A stretch of 51,084 bases of DNA. It comes from an uncultured Eubacteriales bacterium (lineage in GTDB: Bacteria > Bacillota > Clostridia > Oscillospirales > Oscillospiraceae). Below are positions 32,059-40,117 of the stretch, one piece after another. The DNA lies in the NCBI GenBank assembly GCA_900544705.1, contig UQWH01000009.1, forward strand, positions 1-51,084. Direction: 5' to 3'. Position 1 is the stretch's first letter. Each line of letters opens with the position of its first letter. The translations under genes were made by a program, and so were the position numbers. Under the pieces are notes generated by a model. The model worked only from the letters and a program-made list of their open reading frames with translations, was not told the origin of the DNA and ran no database searches.

Positions 32059-33441
32059 TTATTTATGGAAGCTGGCGTCGATCGCGGCCGCGGCCTTTTT
32101 GCCCGCGCCCATGGCCAGAATGACCGTCGCTGCGCCGGTGACGGCATCGCCGCCGGCATAGACACCCTCGCGGGTGGTCATATTCTCTTCATTGACGATC
32201 AGGCAGCCCTTCTTGTTCGTCTCCAAACCCGGCGTAGTGGAGCGGATCAGGGGGTTCGGAGAGGTGCCAAGCGCCATGATGACGGTATCGACGTCGAGCT
32301 TGAACTCGCTGCCCTCGATGGCAACGGGACGGCGGCGGCCGGAAGCGTCCGGTTCACCCAGTTCCATGCGGATGCATTCGATCGCACCAGCGCGGCCGTT
32401 GCCGTCATCAAGGATGCGGACGGGGTTGCAGAGGGTCTTGAGCTCAATACCCTCTTCCTTCGCATGATGCAGCTCTTCCAGACGGGCGGGCATTTCCGCC
32501 TCGCCGCGGCGATAGACGATGTAAACGTGCTCCGCACCGAGGCGCTTTGCGCAGCGGGCGGCGTCCATGGCAACATTGCCGCCACCGACGACCGCGACCG
32601 ACTTGGACACGATCACAGGCGTGTCGCTTGCTTCGGTGTAAGCCTTCATCAGGTTGATGCGGGTCAGGTATTCGTTCGCGGACATGACGCCCTTGAGTTC
32701 CTCGCCCTCGATGTGCATGAACATCGGCAGACCGGCGCCGGAGCCGACAAAGACAGCCTTGAAGCCCATCTCGAACAGCTCATCCACGGAAAGGACCTTA
32801 CCGATGACCATGTTGGTCATGACCTGAACGCCCATGGCCTCCAGCTTCTTGACTTCGTTTGCAACGATGGACTTCGGCAGACGGAATTCGGGGATGCCGT
32901 AAACCAGCACGCCGCCTGCGGTATGCAGGGCTTCAAAAATGGAAACCTCATATCCCTTCTTGGCCAGCTCGCTGGCGCAGGTCAGGCCGGAGGGGCCGGA
33001 GCCAACGACGGCGACCTTGATGCCGTTGGATTCCGGCTTTTCGGGCATTTTGTTGACGTTCTCGCGGTACCAGTCGGCGACGAAGCGCTCCAGGCGGCCG
33101 ATCGCGACAGGCTCGCCCTTGACGCCGCGGACGCACTTGCTCTCGCACTGGGATTCCTGCGGGCAGACGCGGCCGGACAGCGCGGGCAACGCGTTGGTAG
33201 AGGTCACGATCTCATAAGCAGCGGCGAAGTCGCCCTCTGCGACCTTGGCAATAAATTCCGGGATGCGGATATTGACCGGGCAGCCTTCGACGCACAGCGG
33301 CTTCTTGCAGTGCAGGCAGCGCTTTGCTTCCTCGACGGCCATCTCGGCGGTATAGCCAAGGGAAACTTCCTTGAAGTTCTTATTTCTAACGTTCGGCTCC
33401 TGTTCGGGCATGGGAGTCTTTGTCATCGTCATATTCGGCAT
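32059..33441 (-). CDS. nfnB: NADPH-dependent glutamate synthase small-chain family protein (NfnB/GltA type)
   Basis: A 460-residue iron-sulfur flavoprotein. The N-terminal cysteine cluster is CLHCKKPLCVEGCPVN with CPQESQCESKC. Two Rossmann folds follow: VAVVGSGPSGLTCASELAKK (FAD) and KSVAVVGGGNVAMDAARCAK (NADPH), with the C-terminal GVYAGGDAVTGAATVILAMG. Length and pairing with the upstream NfnA-like protein identify the NADH-dependent reduced ferredoxin:NADP oxidoreductase large subunit, which bifurcates electrons in anaerobes. The alternative is glutamate synthase GltA; the two are almost identical in sequence. Confidence 0.9.
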   Translation of the reverse strand: MPNMTMTKTPMPEQEPNVRNKNFKEVSLGYTAEMAVEEAKRCLHCKKPLCVEGCPVNIRIPEFIAKVAEGDFAAAYEIVTSTNALPALSGRVCPQESQCESKCVRGVKGEPVAIGRLERFVADWYRENVNKMPEKPESNGIKVAVVGSGPSGLTCASELAKKGYEVSIFEALHTAGGVLVYGIPEFRLPKSIVANEVKKLEAMGVQVMTNMVIGKVLSVDELFEMGFKAVFVGSGAGLPMFMHIEGEELKGVMSANEYLTRINLMKAYTEASDTPVIVSKSVAVVGGGNVAMDAARCAKRLGAEHVYIVYRRGEAEMPARLEELHHAKEEGIELKTLCNPVRILDDGNGRAGAIECIRMELGEPDASGRRRPVAIEGSEFKLDVDTVIMALGTSPNPLIRSTTPGLETNKKGCLIVNEENMTTREGVYAGGDAVTGAATVILAMGAGKKAAAAIDASFHK

Positions 33442-33454
33442 GGTATTCTCCCCC

Positions 33455-34309
33455 TTACTTGATCAGTTCTTTGCCGATTTTTTCAATGCGGCAGAGATGG
33501 TTCTTCTCATCCTCGGCCTCCTGATCGCGGTAGACGCCGTTGCGGTTCATCAGCTCGGCAAAGTCGACCTTGTGGCCGTCGAAGTCCGGGCCGTCGACGC
33601 AGGCAAACTTGACCTCGCCGCCGACGGTGACGCGGCAGCCGCCGCACATACCGGTGCCGTCGACCATGATCGGGTTCAGGGACACGGTGGTCTTGACGCC
33701 GAAGGGCTCGGTGGTCTTGGCCACAAACTTCATCATGGGGATAGGCCCGATGGCGAGCACTTCGTCATACTGCGTGCCGGCCTCCAGCAGCTGCTGGAGC
33801 TTGACGGTCACGAAGCCGTGCTCACCATAAGAGCCGTCGTCCGTCATCAGATAAAGATGATCGCTGCATGCGCGGAACTCGTCTTCAAGAATCACAATGT
33901 CCTTGTTGCGGAAGCCGACAATGACGTCGACTTCGCAGCCGGCTTCCTTGAAAGCCTGGGCAGACGGGAGAGCGATCGCACATCCGACGCCGCCGCCAAC
34001 AACGCACACGCGCTTGAGGCCTTCAGTCTGCGTGGGCCGACCGAGCGGTCCGACAAAGTCATGGATGTAGTCGCCTTCGTTAAGTGCGCCAAGCATCTTG
34101 GTGGACAGGCCGACCTTCTGGAAGATGATGGTCACGGTTCCCTTTTCACGGTCATAGCCCGCGATGGTCAGAGGAACGCGCTCGCCGGATTCATCGACGC
34201 GGAAGATGATAAACTGCCCTGCTTTGGCCTTTCTTGCAACAAAGGGCGCCTCGATCTCCAGCAGCGTGACCGCGGCGTTCAGCTCCTTCTTGCGAACGAT
34301 CTTGAACAT
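33455..34309 (-). CDS. nfnA: Ferredoxin-NADP reductase small subunit (NfnA/SudB type)
   Basis: A 284-residue protein with an N-terminal beta-barrel FAD domain (GQFIIFRVDESGERVPLTIA), an NAD-binding domain (RVCVVGGGVGCAIALPSAQA) and a C-terminal [2Fe-2S] cluster motif GTGMCGGCRVTVGGEVKFAC, where the last Cys completes the set. It is the small subunit of NfnAB and starts the operon; nfnB follows 13 bp after. Annotated elsewhere also as sulfide/dihydroorotate dehydrogenase-like FAD/NAD-binding protein. Confidence 0.9.
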   Translation of the reverse strand: MFKIVRKKELNAAVTLLEIEAPFVARKAKAGQFIIFRVDESGERVPLTIAGYDREKGTVTIIFQKVGLSTKMLGALNEGDYIHDFVGPLGRPTQTEGLKRVCVVGGGVGCAIALPSAQAFKEAGCEVDVIVGFRNKDIVILEDEFRACSDHLYLMTDDGSYGEHGFVTVKLQQLLEAGTQYDEVLAIGPIPMMKFVAKTTEPFGVKTTVSLNPIMVDGTGMCGGCRVTVGGEVKFACVDGPDFDGHKVDFAELMNRNGVYRDQEAEDEKNHLCRIEKIGKELIK

Positions 34310-34356
34310 ACAGAATCATCCTTTCAAAAATGTTTCGCTATTTTTCCATCCTAAAT

Positions 34357-34385
34357 AGTATAGCAATTTGTTCGCGCTATTTCAA
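34357..34385 (-). promoter_or_regulatory. Promoter of nfnA-nfnB
   Basis: Minus strand TTGAAA (34385-34380), 17-nt spacer, TATACT (34362-34357). Confidence 0.65.
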
Positions 34386-34405
34386 TAAATTTCGATAAAA
34401 AATAC

Positions 34406-35311
34406 TTAAAAATCCTTGGAAATCGGAATATCGTTTTTGTGAATAACGCCCCAAGTAAATCCATGCGCCAGCTCCTTCGGGGCAACGGCGGAAGCCTCCG
34501 GGCGCAGTCCCGCGAGAAACGCCAGCCTGCCGGTCAGCTGCTCCGGCGTATAGCGGCGGCGCAGATGCTCCATGTCGAGATCACGCTCCCGCTTACTGAG
34601 TCTGCGGCCGTCCGGCGCGACGAGAAGCGGCACATGGTAATAGGCAGGCTGCACAAAGCCCAGCTCCCTGCCCAGCCAGATCTGGCGCGGTGTGGAAGGA
34701 AGCAGGTCGCAGCCGCGGACGACCTGTGTAATGCCGCCGAGCGCGTCGTCGCAGACGACGGCCAGCTGATAGGCGTACACGCCGTCCGAGCGCCGGAGAA
34801 TAAAGTCCCCGCACGCCGTGGCAAGGTTCTGCGTCACCGCGCCGAATACACCGTCGCGGAAGGATATGGTCTCCTCCGGCACGCGAATGCGCCACGCCGG
34901 CTTTCTGGTCTGCGATGCAATCTGCGCAGGCGTCAGATTCCGGCAAGTCCCGGCATACAGGAGCGTGCCGTCCGAGGCGTGCGGCGCGGAAGCGGCGTGC
35001 AGCTCGTTTCTTGTGCAGAAGCAGGGATAGATCAGCCCGCGCTTGCGCAGACGCTCAAATTGCTCTGCATAGACGGGCGTCTGCGTGCTTTGCAGCGGCA
35101 TTTCCCTGTCCCAGTCCAGTCCCAGCCACCGCAGGTCATCCCGGATCGCTTCGGCGTATTCCGCACGGCTGCGGTCGGGGTCAAGATCCTCAATTCGAAG
35201 GACAAACTCTCCCCCATCCGCGCGCGCGGAGAGCCACGCCAGAAGCGCAGTAAAGAGATTGCCCAGATGCATCCGCCCGGAAGGACTGGGTGCAAACCGT
35301 CCGACCGTCAT
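34406..35311 (-). CDS. gluQ: Glutamyl-Q tRNA(Asp) synthetase-like protein
   Basis: A 301-residue truncated glutamyl-tRNA synthetase: the catalytic Rossmann core is present and the anticodon-binding domain is missing. The HIGH motif appears in MTVGRFAPSPSGRMHLGNLF, the substrate-binding FVLRIEDLDPDRSR is intact, and the KMSKS counterpart is RRLSKRERDLD. GluQ-RS attaches glutamate to queuosine in tRNA(Asp). Four-Cys zinc site remnants are visible at YPCFCTR and AGTCRN. Its start lies 2 bp after the stop of the LCP gene, an operon partner with no evident shared function. Confidence 0.9.
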   Translation of the reverse strand: MTVGRFAPSPSGRMHLGNLFTALLAWLSARADGGEFVLRIEDLDPDRSRAEYAEAIRDDLRWLGLDWDREMPLQSTQTPVYAEQFERLRKRGLIYPCFCTRNELHAASAPHASDGTLLYAGTCRNLTPAQIASQTRKPAWRIRVPEETISFRDGVFGAVTQNLATACGDFILRRSDGVYAYQLAVVCDDALGGITQVVRGCDLLPSTPRQIWLGRELGFVQPAYYHVPLLVAPDGRRLSKRERDLDMEHLRRRYTPEQLTGRLAFLAGLRPEASAVAPKELAHGFTWGVIHKNDIPISKDF

Positions 35312-35313
35312 CG

Positions 35314-36591
35314 TCAGTACGCGATGTACAGGTTGTCCATCGTGATCCCCTGTTCATAAGGGCAGAAGGACTCGTTGACCAGATCAAGCGTTTCCTGCGC
35401 GTCAATGAGGACGTATTCCCCGTCGCCGTTCAGACCGTGCGGGATGGTCGTCATCATCATATCGCCGGTGCCGCAGAGCACCACGGACTCCGCCATCCAC
35501 AGAAGGTTCGCCGTCGACAGATCGGTCAGCGTATGGTCAAGCAGGAGGGAAAGCGCCTTCGGCAATTTCCAGAGGTTTTTCACGCTCACCCACTGGTGCA
35601 GCGCAGCGGAGAGGAAATCGCGCTGCACATTCACGCGCTCCAGATCCGCCATCGCATAGCCGGAGCGGAAACGCACGACGCTCATCGCCTGCTCGCCGTT
35701 CAGCTTCTGCTCACCGGCCTGAAGATTGATATAAAGATCCTGCGTCGGGTCGTTGTAATACATATCGCAGGGCACGTCAAAGCGCACACCGCCCATCAGG
35801 TCGACCAGCTCCACAAAAACATTCAGGTCGATCAGCATATAGCCGTCCGGTCGGAAGCCGATGCACTCGGAAACATATTCCATCAGCGCGTCCATCCCCT
35901 GCTCGCCGGAGCCATTGACACCATATGCGGCGTTGATCTTATGCGGCGTGTAGGTGGAATTGACCTTCGTGTCGCGGGGAATACTCATCAGGCTCAGCTT
36001 TCCGGCCTTGCGGTCGATGTTCAGCAGCATGATCGTATCTGTCCGGTCGCCGGAAGCGTCCGTGCCGGCAAGCAGAATGGTCGAATTACCGCGTTTGCGC
36101 GCAAGATCGCAGTTCGCATCCACCGGCTGCTTTGCGACCAGAAACAGGACCCCCGTCAGAAGTGCAATAATCAGCAGCACGACAAGCAGGAATTTTGCCA
36201 ATCCCTTGCCGAAGCCGTGTTTCTTCTTTTTTGGCGTCTCCGGTTCTTCATAAGCTGCCGGCTGCGGCTCGGCCTTCCTGCGCGGCTTCTGCGGCGCACG
36301 GTATTCCGGCTCCTGCACGGCGTAATAACGCTGTGTCGCATCCTCCCGCGCGCGGCGCGGCTGCTGGGTCTCTCCTGCCCGGTCTCGCGGCGGCGCACGG
36401 TGGTAATCCGCATTGTACGCTCGGATCACCGGCTGCGGTTCCGGTTTTTTCACGGTTAAGTCCTCCTCGTCATCATTTTCGTAGAGCTTGTCCGCGAAGC
36501 CTTTTTCGTAAGGGTCTTCCTCTTCCGGCGTATCATTCAAAAGTTTTTTGATGTCTTCGATCAGTTTTTCATCAGCATCCATGCTTGGCAC
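35314..36591 (-). CDS. LytR-CpsA-Psr (LCP) family cell-wall ligase
   Basis: A 425-residue protein with a long hydrophilic cytoplasmic N-terminus (residues 1-135, highly charged), one membrane helix (FLLVVLLIIALLTGVLFLVA, about 138-158) and an extracellular LCP domain: TILLAGTDASGDRTDTIMLL, KLSLMSIPRDTKVN, KINAAYGVNGSGEQGMDALM and MSVVRFRSGYAMADLERVNV followed by QRDF. Such proteins transfer wall teichoic acid or other glycopolymers from lipid carriers to peptidoglycan, with conserved Arg and Asp residues binding the pyrophosphate. A wall-polymer role fits the TagA-like and LTA-synthase-like genes in the window. Confidence 0.94.
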   Translation of the reverse strand: MPSMDADEKLIEDIKKLLNDTPEEEDPYEKGFADKLYENDDEEDLTVKKPEPQPVIRAYNADYHRAPPRDRAGETQQPRRAREDATQRYYAVQEPEYRAPQKPRRKAEPQPAAYEEPETPKKKKHGFGKGLAKFLLVVLLIIALLTGVLFLVAKQPVDANCDLARKRGNSTILLAGTDASGDRTDTIMLLNIDRKAGKLSLMSIPRDTKVNSTYTPHKINAAYGVNGSGEQGMDALMEYVSECIGFRPDGYMLIDLNVFVELVDLMGGVRFDVPCDMYYNDPTQDLYINLQAGEQKLNGEQAMSVVRFRSGYAMADLERVNVQRDFLSAALHQWVSVKNLWKLPKALSLLLDHTLTDLSTANLLWMAESVVLCGTGDMMMTTIPHGLNGDGEYVLIDAQETLDLVNESFCPYEQGITMDNLYIAY

Positions 36592-36636
36592 CTTCTTTTT
36601 CCCGAAATATCGGGCAGACTAACTTTTTTGACGGAA

Positions 36637-37995
36637 TCAGGTTGCCGCGGGTTCCAAGGCCATCTGCTTGCGATAGGTGTGGCGGAAATAAATGATCTCC
36701 GCGATCGCCGTGATCGTCCACGAGAAAGCATACATCAGATAGAGCGACAGAAGCGTTCCGAAATATGCAAAGACCGTATAGACCCACAGCACGCGGAACA
36801 CGCAGGAGCCTGCAATCACAATAATGGTCGGCACGACGCATTTGCCAAGTCCGCGTGACGCTGCGATCGTGCAGTCCATGAAGGCCGAAACACCGTAGGA
36901 AAGGCCCATGACCCTCAGGCGGATCATACCCTCCTGCGCGACGGCGGGGTCGTCGGTAAACAGTGCCAAAAAGCCGCTGCCAAAAAAAACGAGCAGCAAA
37001 CCGAGCACGGTACCGAACGCACAGGAATAGCTCACGCTGATAAAATAGCTCTTTTTGACGCGGTCACGGTGCCCGGCGCCGAAGTTCTGGCCAATAAAGC
37101 TGGCGCAGGCGGTGTGGAACGCAGCCATGACGTCATAAACAAGAGAATCCGCGTTGGAAGCAGCGGAGTTGCCCTCGACCACGACCGTAGGAAAGCTGTT
37201 GACCGCCGACTGAATAAAAAGATTGGCAACCGCGAAAATCGCGTTCTGAAAGCCGGCGGAAAGTCCGAGATTCAAAAGCATTTTCGCTTTCTCTGCGTGA
37301 AGGCGGAGCTTTCTGAGCCGCAGAGCGTAATCCTCCCGGCTGCGAAACAGCGCGATCAGGATCAGGGCGGCGGAGAGGTACTGCGAGAGGATACTCGCCA
37401 GCGCCACGCCGTCCTCGCTCATCCTGCACACAATAACGAAAAAGAGATTCAGGCACACATTCAGGATGCCCGCGATCAGCAGATATACCAGCGGGCGGCG
37501 CGTATCGCCTGCCGCGCTCAGTACGCCGTTACCGAAATTGTACAGCGCCATCGCCGGCATACCAAGGAAATATATATGTAAGTACAGCGCAGCGCCGTCG
37601 ATCAGCTCTGCTTTTGTATGCAGAAGCGTGAGCATCGGGCGGGCGAAGATCAGGCCCAGGCCGAGCAGCACTGCACCAACCAGAAGGCAGAGGATCGCCG
37701 CCGTATGCACGGTATGCTCCGTTTCCTCCCGGCTGTCCGCACCAAGATAGCGCGCGACGAGTGCGTTCACGCCACTGCCCATGCCGATCAGAAATCCGGT
37801 GAAAAGGGACACAAGAATGGTCGTCGAGCCGACCGCACCGAGCGCGCGTGCGCCGGAGAATCTTCCGACGACGGCAACGTCGGACATATTAAACAGGACC
37901 TGTAAGACATTGGAAATCATCAGCGGCAGACTGAACCGCAGGATCTGCTTTCCAAGCGGACCGTGCGCCAATGAACCCTCTGCTCTTGCCTGCAT
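36637..37995 (-). CDS. MATE-family multidrug/metabolite exporter
   Basis: A 452-residue, 12-helix transporter, intact in contrast to the remnant at 2.5 kb. Family signatures: LGKQILRFSLPLMISNVLQV, MSDVAVVGRFSGARALGAVG and a matching second half SAGFQNAIFAVANLFIQSAV with ALYNFGNGVLSAAGDTRRPL. The start is ATG at 37995 with GGAGG at 9 nt; upstream in-frame residues look non-coding. It exports cations or drugs by Na+ or H+ antiport; no regulator is adjacent. Confidence 0.93.
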   Translation of the reverse strand: MQARAEGSLAHGPLGKQILRFSLPLMISNVLQVLFNMSDVAVVGRFSGARALGAVGSTTILVSLFTGFLIGMGSGVNALVARYLGADSREETEHTVHTAAILCLLVGAVLLGLGLIFARPMLTLLHTKAELIDGAALYLHIYFLGMPAMALYNFGNGVLSAAGDTRRPLVYLLIAGILNVCLNLFFVIVCRMSEDGVALASILSQYLSAALILIALFRSREDYALRLRKLRLHAEKAKMLLNLGLSAGFQNAIFAVANLFIQSAVNSFPTVVVEGNSAASNADSLVYDVMAAFHTACASFIGQNFGAGHRDRVKKSYFISVSYSCAFGTVLGLLLVFFGSGFLALFTDDPAVAQEGMIRLRVMGLSYGVSAFMDCTIAASRGLGKCVVPTIIVIAGSCVFRVLWVYTVFAYFGTLLSLYLMYAFSWTITAIAEIIYFRHTYRKQMALEPAAT

Positions 37996-38235
37996 GACTT
38001 CTGTGCCTCCGTTTCTCTGTTTATACTGTTTTTGCACAACCGCCTCAGTATAGCACAGCCGCAGCACATAGGCAAGACCTTCCTGCAAAAAAGTTGTAAG
38101 ATTCATTTTTTCAGGATTTCTCTTGAAAAATGCGAAAAAATTGTCACTGATAATCAAACGTCCGACGGAAATACTACGACCGAGGAATCAAATTACTCCA
38201 TTTGATCACTCAAAAAGAATAAGGAGATGAGCAAA

Positions 38236-38430
38236 ATGAAAAACAGCAACCAGATCAACGTTCCCGAAGCTCGCGAAGCGATGGACAAGTTCAAGATGGA
38301 AGCCGCGAACGAAGTCGGCGTCAACCTGAAGCAGGGCTACAACGGCGACCTGACCTCCCGTGAGGCCGGCTCCGTCGGCGGTCAGATGGTCAAGAAGATG
38401 ATCGAGGCCTACGAGCGCAACATGAAGTAA
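38236..38430 (+). CDS. Alpha/beta-type small acid-soluble spore protein
   Basis: A 64-residue spore DNA-protecting protein. It has the two signatures: the germination-protease recognition region KFKMEAANEVGVNLKQGYNG and DLTSREAGSVGGQMVKKMIE. The start is the second of two ATGs because AAGGAG is 9 nt from it and touches the first. These proteins coat spore DNA and change it to an A-like form, and are degraded at germination. Expected to be controlled by sigma-G, but I could not see a clear sigma-G promoter. A strong marker that the organism sporulates. Confidence 0.95.
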   Translation: MKNSNQINVPEAREAMDKFKMEAANEVGVNLKQGYNGDLTSREAGSVGGQMVKKMIEAYERNMK

Positions 38431-38447
38431 TTCCCCGCAAGCACTAC

Positions 38448-38482
38448 AGGCGCCGGATACGGATAAACCGTACCCGGCGCCT
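38448..38482 (+). terminator. Terminator of the spore-protein gene
   Basis: AGGCGCCGG / CCGGCGCCT stem with inner TACGG / CCGTA pairing and a short loop, followed by TCTG. Confidence 0.7.
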
Positions 38483-38559
38483 TCTGCCGGTCATCTGTGC
38501 TTTAGAGCTGAGAAACTGCAATCGCATTCCCCTGCTGCGCGCCGTACATCCATCAAAAA

Positions 38560-38747
38560 ATAAGCCGCCGGATACGTTTCGTATCCGGCGGCTTCCATGC
38601 CGAGGCACCGATTCTTTTAGATAGGGTACACGGAACGCTCCCGCAAGCAAAGCAGCACTTCTCCCGCAGGGTTGACTTTCGTCAGGGGTAAGGCCGCCCA
38701 ATCTCCGTGTACCCAAGGGTGGCTACGCAAGGCACGACATACCTTGT
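38560..38747 (-). ncRNA. Free-standing structured small RNA, candidate 6S RNA
   Basis: About 185 nt between a consensus promoter and an intrinsic terminator, with no gene behind it in that direction. The core is a long rod: GGGTACACGGA pairs with TCCGTGTACCC across about 70 nt, with inner TGAC-GAAA-GTCA and CCCTGCGGG hairpins and an outer CGTGCC / GGCATG pairing. The terminator is AAGCCGCCGGATACG / CGTATCCGGCGGCTT followed by TATTTTTT. Length, rod shape and solo transcription fit 6S RNA, but no primary motif proves it. The SRP RNA tetraloop/GGAAGGAGCAGC motif is absent. Confidence 0.6.
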
Positions 38748-38753
38748 GAGTAT

Positions 38754-38782
38754 ATTATACAGCAAAAACCTTGTTTTGTCAA
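38754..38782 (-). promoter_or_regulatory. Promoter of the small RNA gene
   Basis: Minus strand TTGACA (38782-38777), 17-nt spacer, TATAAT (38759-38754): a perfect consensus, which suggests a highly expressed housekeeping RNA. Confidence 0.85.
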
Positions 38783-38858
38783 ATATGAACAAGAAAATTT
38801 TTTTGCGGCATCGAATTAAAAGCAGAAAGCACAATGTAAAATAGAATTACAGTTAGCC

Positions 38859-40025
38859 TCATAACATGATGCGTGCCATACCGGACAGACGCTCCAGTGC
38901 TTCAAAGAGCGTTTCATCCTTTTTCGCAAAGTGCAGACGGACGATGCCGCGGACATTCTCGCGGAAGAAGGACGAGCCCGGAACGCAGGCCACGCCAACC
39001 TTGCGCGCCATTTCCTCGCAGAATTCCACGTCATTCTGCCCCTTCTTCATGAAGCGGCTCAGATCGGCCAGCACAAAATAGGCGCCCTGCGGATCGGTGT
39101 ACGGAATATCAATCCGGTCAAGCCCGGAGGTAAAAATGTCCTTCATATGGGCATAGTGCGCGCCAAATTCTTCATAATAGCTGTCCGGCATCTCCAGTCC
39201 GACAACTGCCGCCTCCATCAGGGGCGAAGCTGCGCCAACGGCGTTGAAGTCATGGTACTGCTTGATCTTGTCCATAATGCGCTTCGGCGCAAGGGCATAG
39301 CCCAGACGCCAGCCGGTGATGGAATAGGTCTTGGACAGAGAGCTGCACGTGATCGTCCGCTCCCACATTCCCGGCAGCGTGCACATGGAAATGTGCTTAT
39401 GCGGCGCATAGATGATGTGCTCGTAGACCTCATCCGTGATGACATAGGTATCATATTTTACGGCCAGCGCCGCGATCTGCGTCAGCTCCTCCAGCGTAAA
39501 GACCTTGCCGCTGGGGTTGGACGGATTACAGATCAGAATTGCTTTGGCACCCTTGCGCAGCTCGTCCTCCAGAACATTCGTATCAAAGTTGAAGTCCGGT
39601 GGTGTCAGCGGGACAAAGACCGGCTCACAGCCGACGAGCAAAATCTGCGCGCGGTAGTTTTCAAAATACGGAGAAAACAGGATCACACGGTCGCCGGGAT
39701 TGGTGATCGCAAAGAGCGTGTCGACCATTGCCTCCGTCGAACCGATGGTAACGACCATCTCGGTTTCTGTATCCGGGGCAATGCCCATGAAATGCTCGCA
39801 CTTTTTCGACAGCGCACGGCGGAAATTCGGCGCGCCCATCGTGATCGGATATTGATGCGGTCCCGTATGGCTGACCTCTGCCAGACGGTCGGTCAATGCC
39901 TTGGGCGGATCAAAATCCGGAAAGCCCTGCGCCAGATTGATCGCGCCGCAGTCCAGCGAAATGCGCGTCATGCGCCGGATGACGGAATCAGTAAACTGCT
40001 CCGCCGTTCTGTTCAATTCCTGCAT
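38859..40025 (-). CDS. PLP-dependent aminotransferase, class I/II (aspartate/aromatic type)
   Basis: A 388-residue fold-type I aminotransferase. INLAQGFPDFDPP opens the class-I pattern, AILICNPSNPSGKVFTLEEL carries the conserved Asn, YVITDEVYEHIIY the Asp that pairs with the pyridine nitrogen, and SSLSKTYSITGWRLGYALAP the Schiff-base lysine (about K232). The C-terminal Arg that binds the substrate carboxylate is present in GIVRLHFAK. It interconverts amino and keto acids, with substrate range not predictable. Single gene with its own promoter. Confidence 0.94.
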   Translation of the reverse strand: MQELNRTAEQFTDSVIRRMTRISLDCGAINLAQGFPDFDPPKALTDRLAEVSHTGPHQYPITMGAPNFRRALSKKCEHFMGIAPDTETEMVVTIGSTEAMVDTLFAITNPGDRVILFSPYFENYRAQILLVGCEPVFVPLTPPDFNFDTNVLEDELRKGAKAILICNPSNPSGKVFTLEELTQIAALAVKYDTYVITDEVYEHIIYAPHKHISMCTLPGMWERTITCSSLSKTYSITGWRLGYALAPKRIMDKIKQYHDFNAVGAASPLMEAAVVGLEMPDSYYEEFGAHYAHMKDIFTSGLDRIDIPYTDPQGAYFVLADLSRFMKKGQNDVEFCEEMARKVGVACVPGSSFFRENVRGIVRLHFAKKDETLFEALERLSGMARIML

Positions 40026-40088
40026 AATTACTCCTCCATTCTCCGGCCGGGCGCTTCAAAGGTTCGGCGCTGCCCTGCGATTTCAAAT

Positions 40089-40117
40089 ACTTTACCACTT
40101 TTAATCGGTAAAGTCAA
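40089..40117 (-). promoter_or_regulatory. Promoter of the aminotransferase gene with internal palindrome
   Basis: Minus strand TTGACT (40117-40112), 17-nt spacer, TAAAGT (40094-40089). The spacer contains TTTACC / GGTAAA inverted arms spanning about 40091-40112, a possible repressor site. Confidence 0.55.

Noticed and set aside
31984..33462. 492-codon open frame antisense to nfnB
   Set aside because: The opposite strand encodes an intact NfnB with both Rossmann motifs; the antisense frame has typical shadow composition.
38101..38170. Sigma-G promoter before the spore-protein gene
   Set aside because: No convincing -35/-10 pair with the right spacing could be read, although the gene family is normally sigma-G dependent.
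38444..38716. 90-codon frame over the small RNA gene
   Set aside because: The region has a promoter and terminator and folds strongly, while the frame has no ribosome site and crosses the RNA terminator.
38560..38747. Signal recognition particle RNA
   Set aside because: The conserved GGAAGGAGCAGC loop of domain IV is absent, and a GAAA loop alone is not sufficient.
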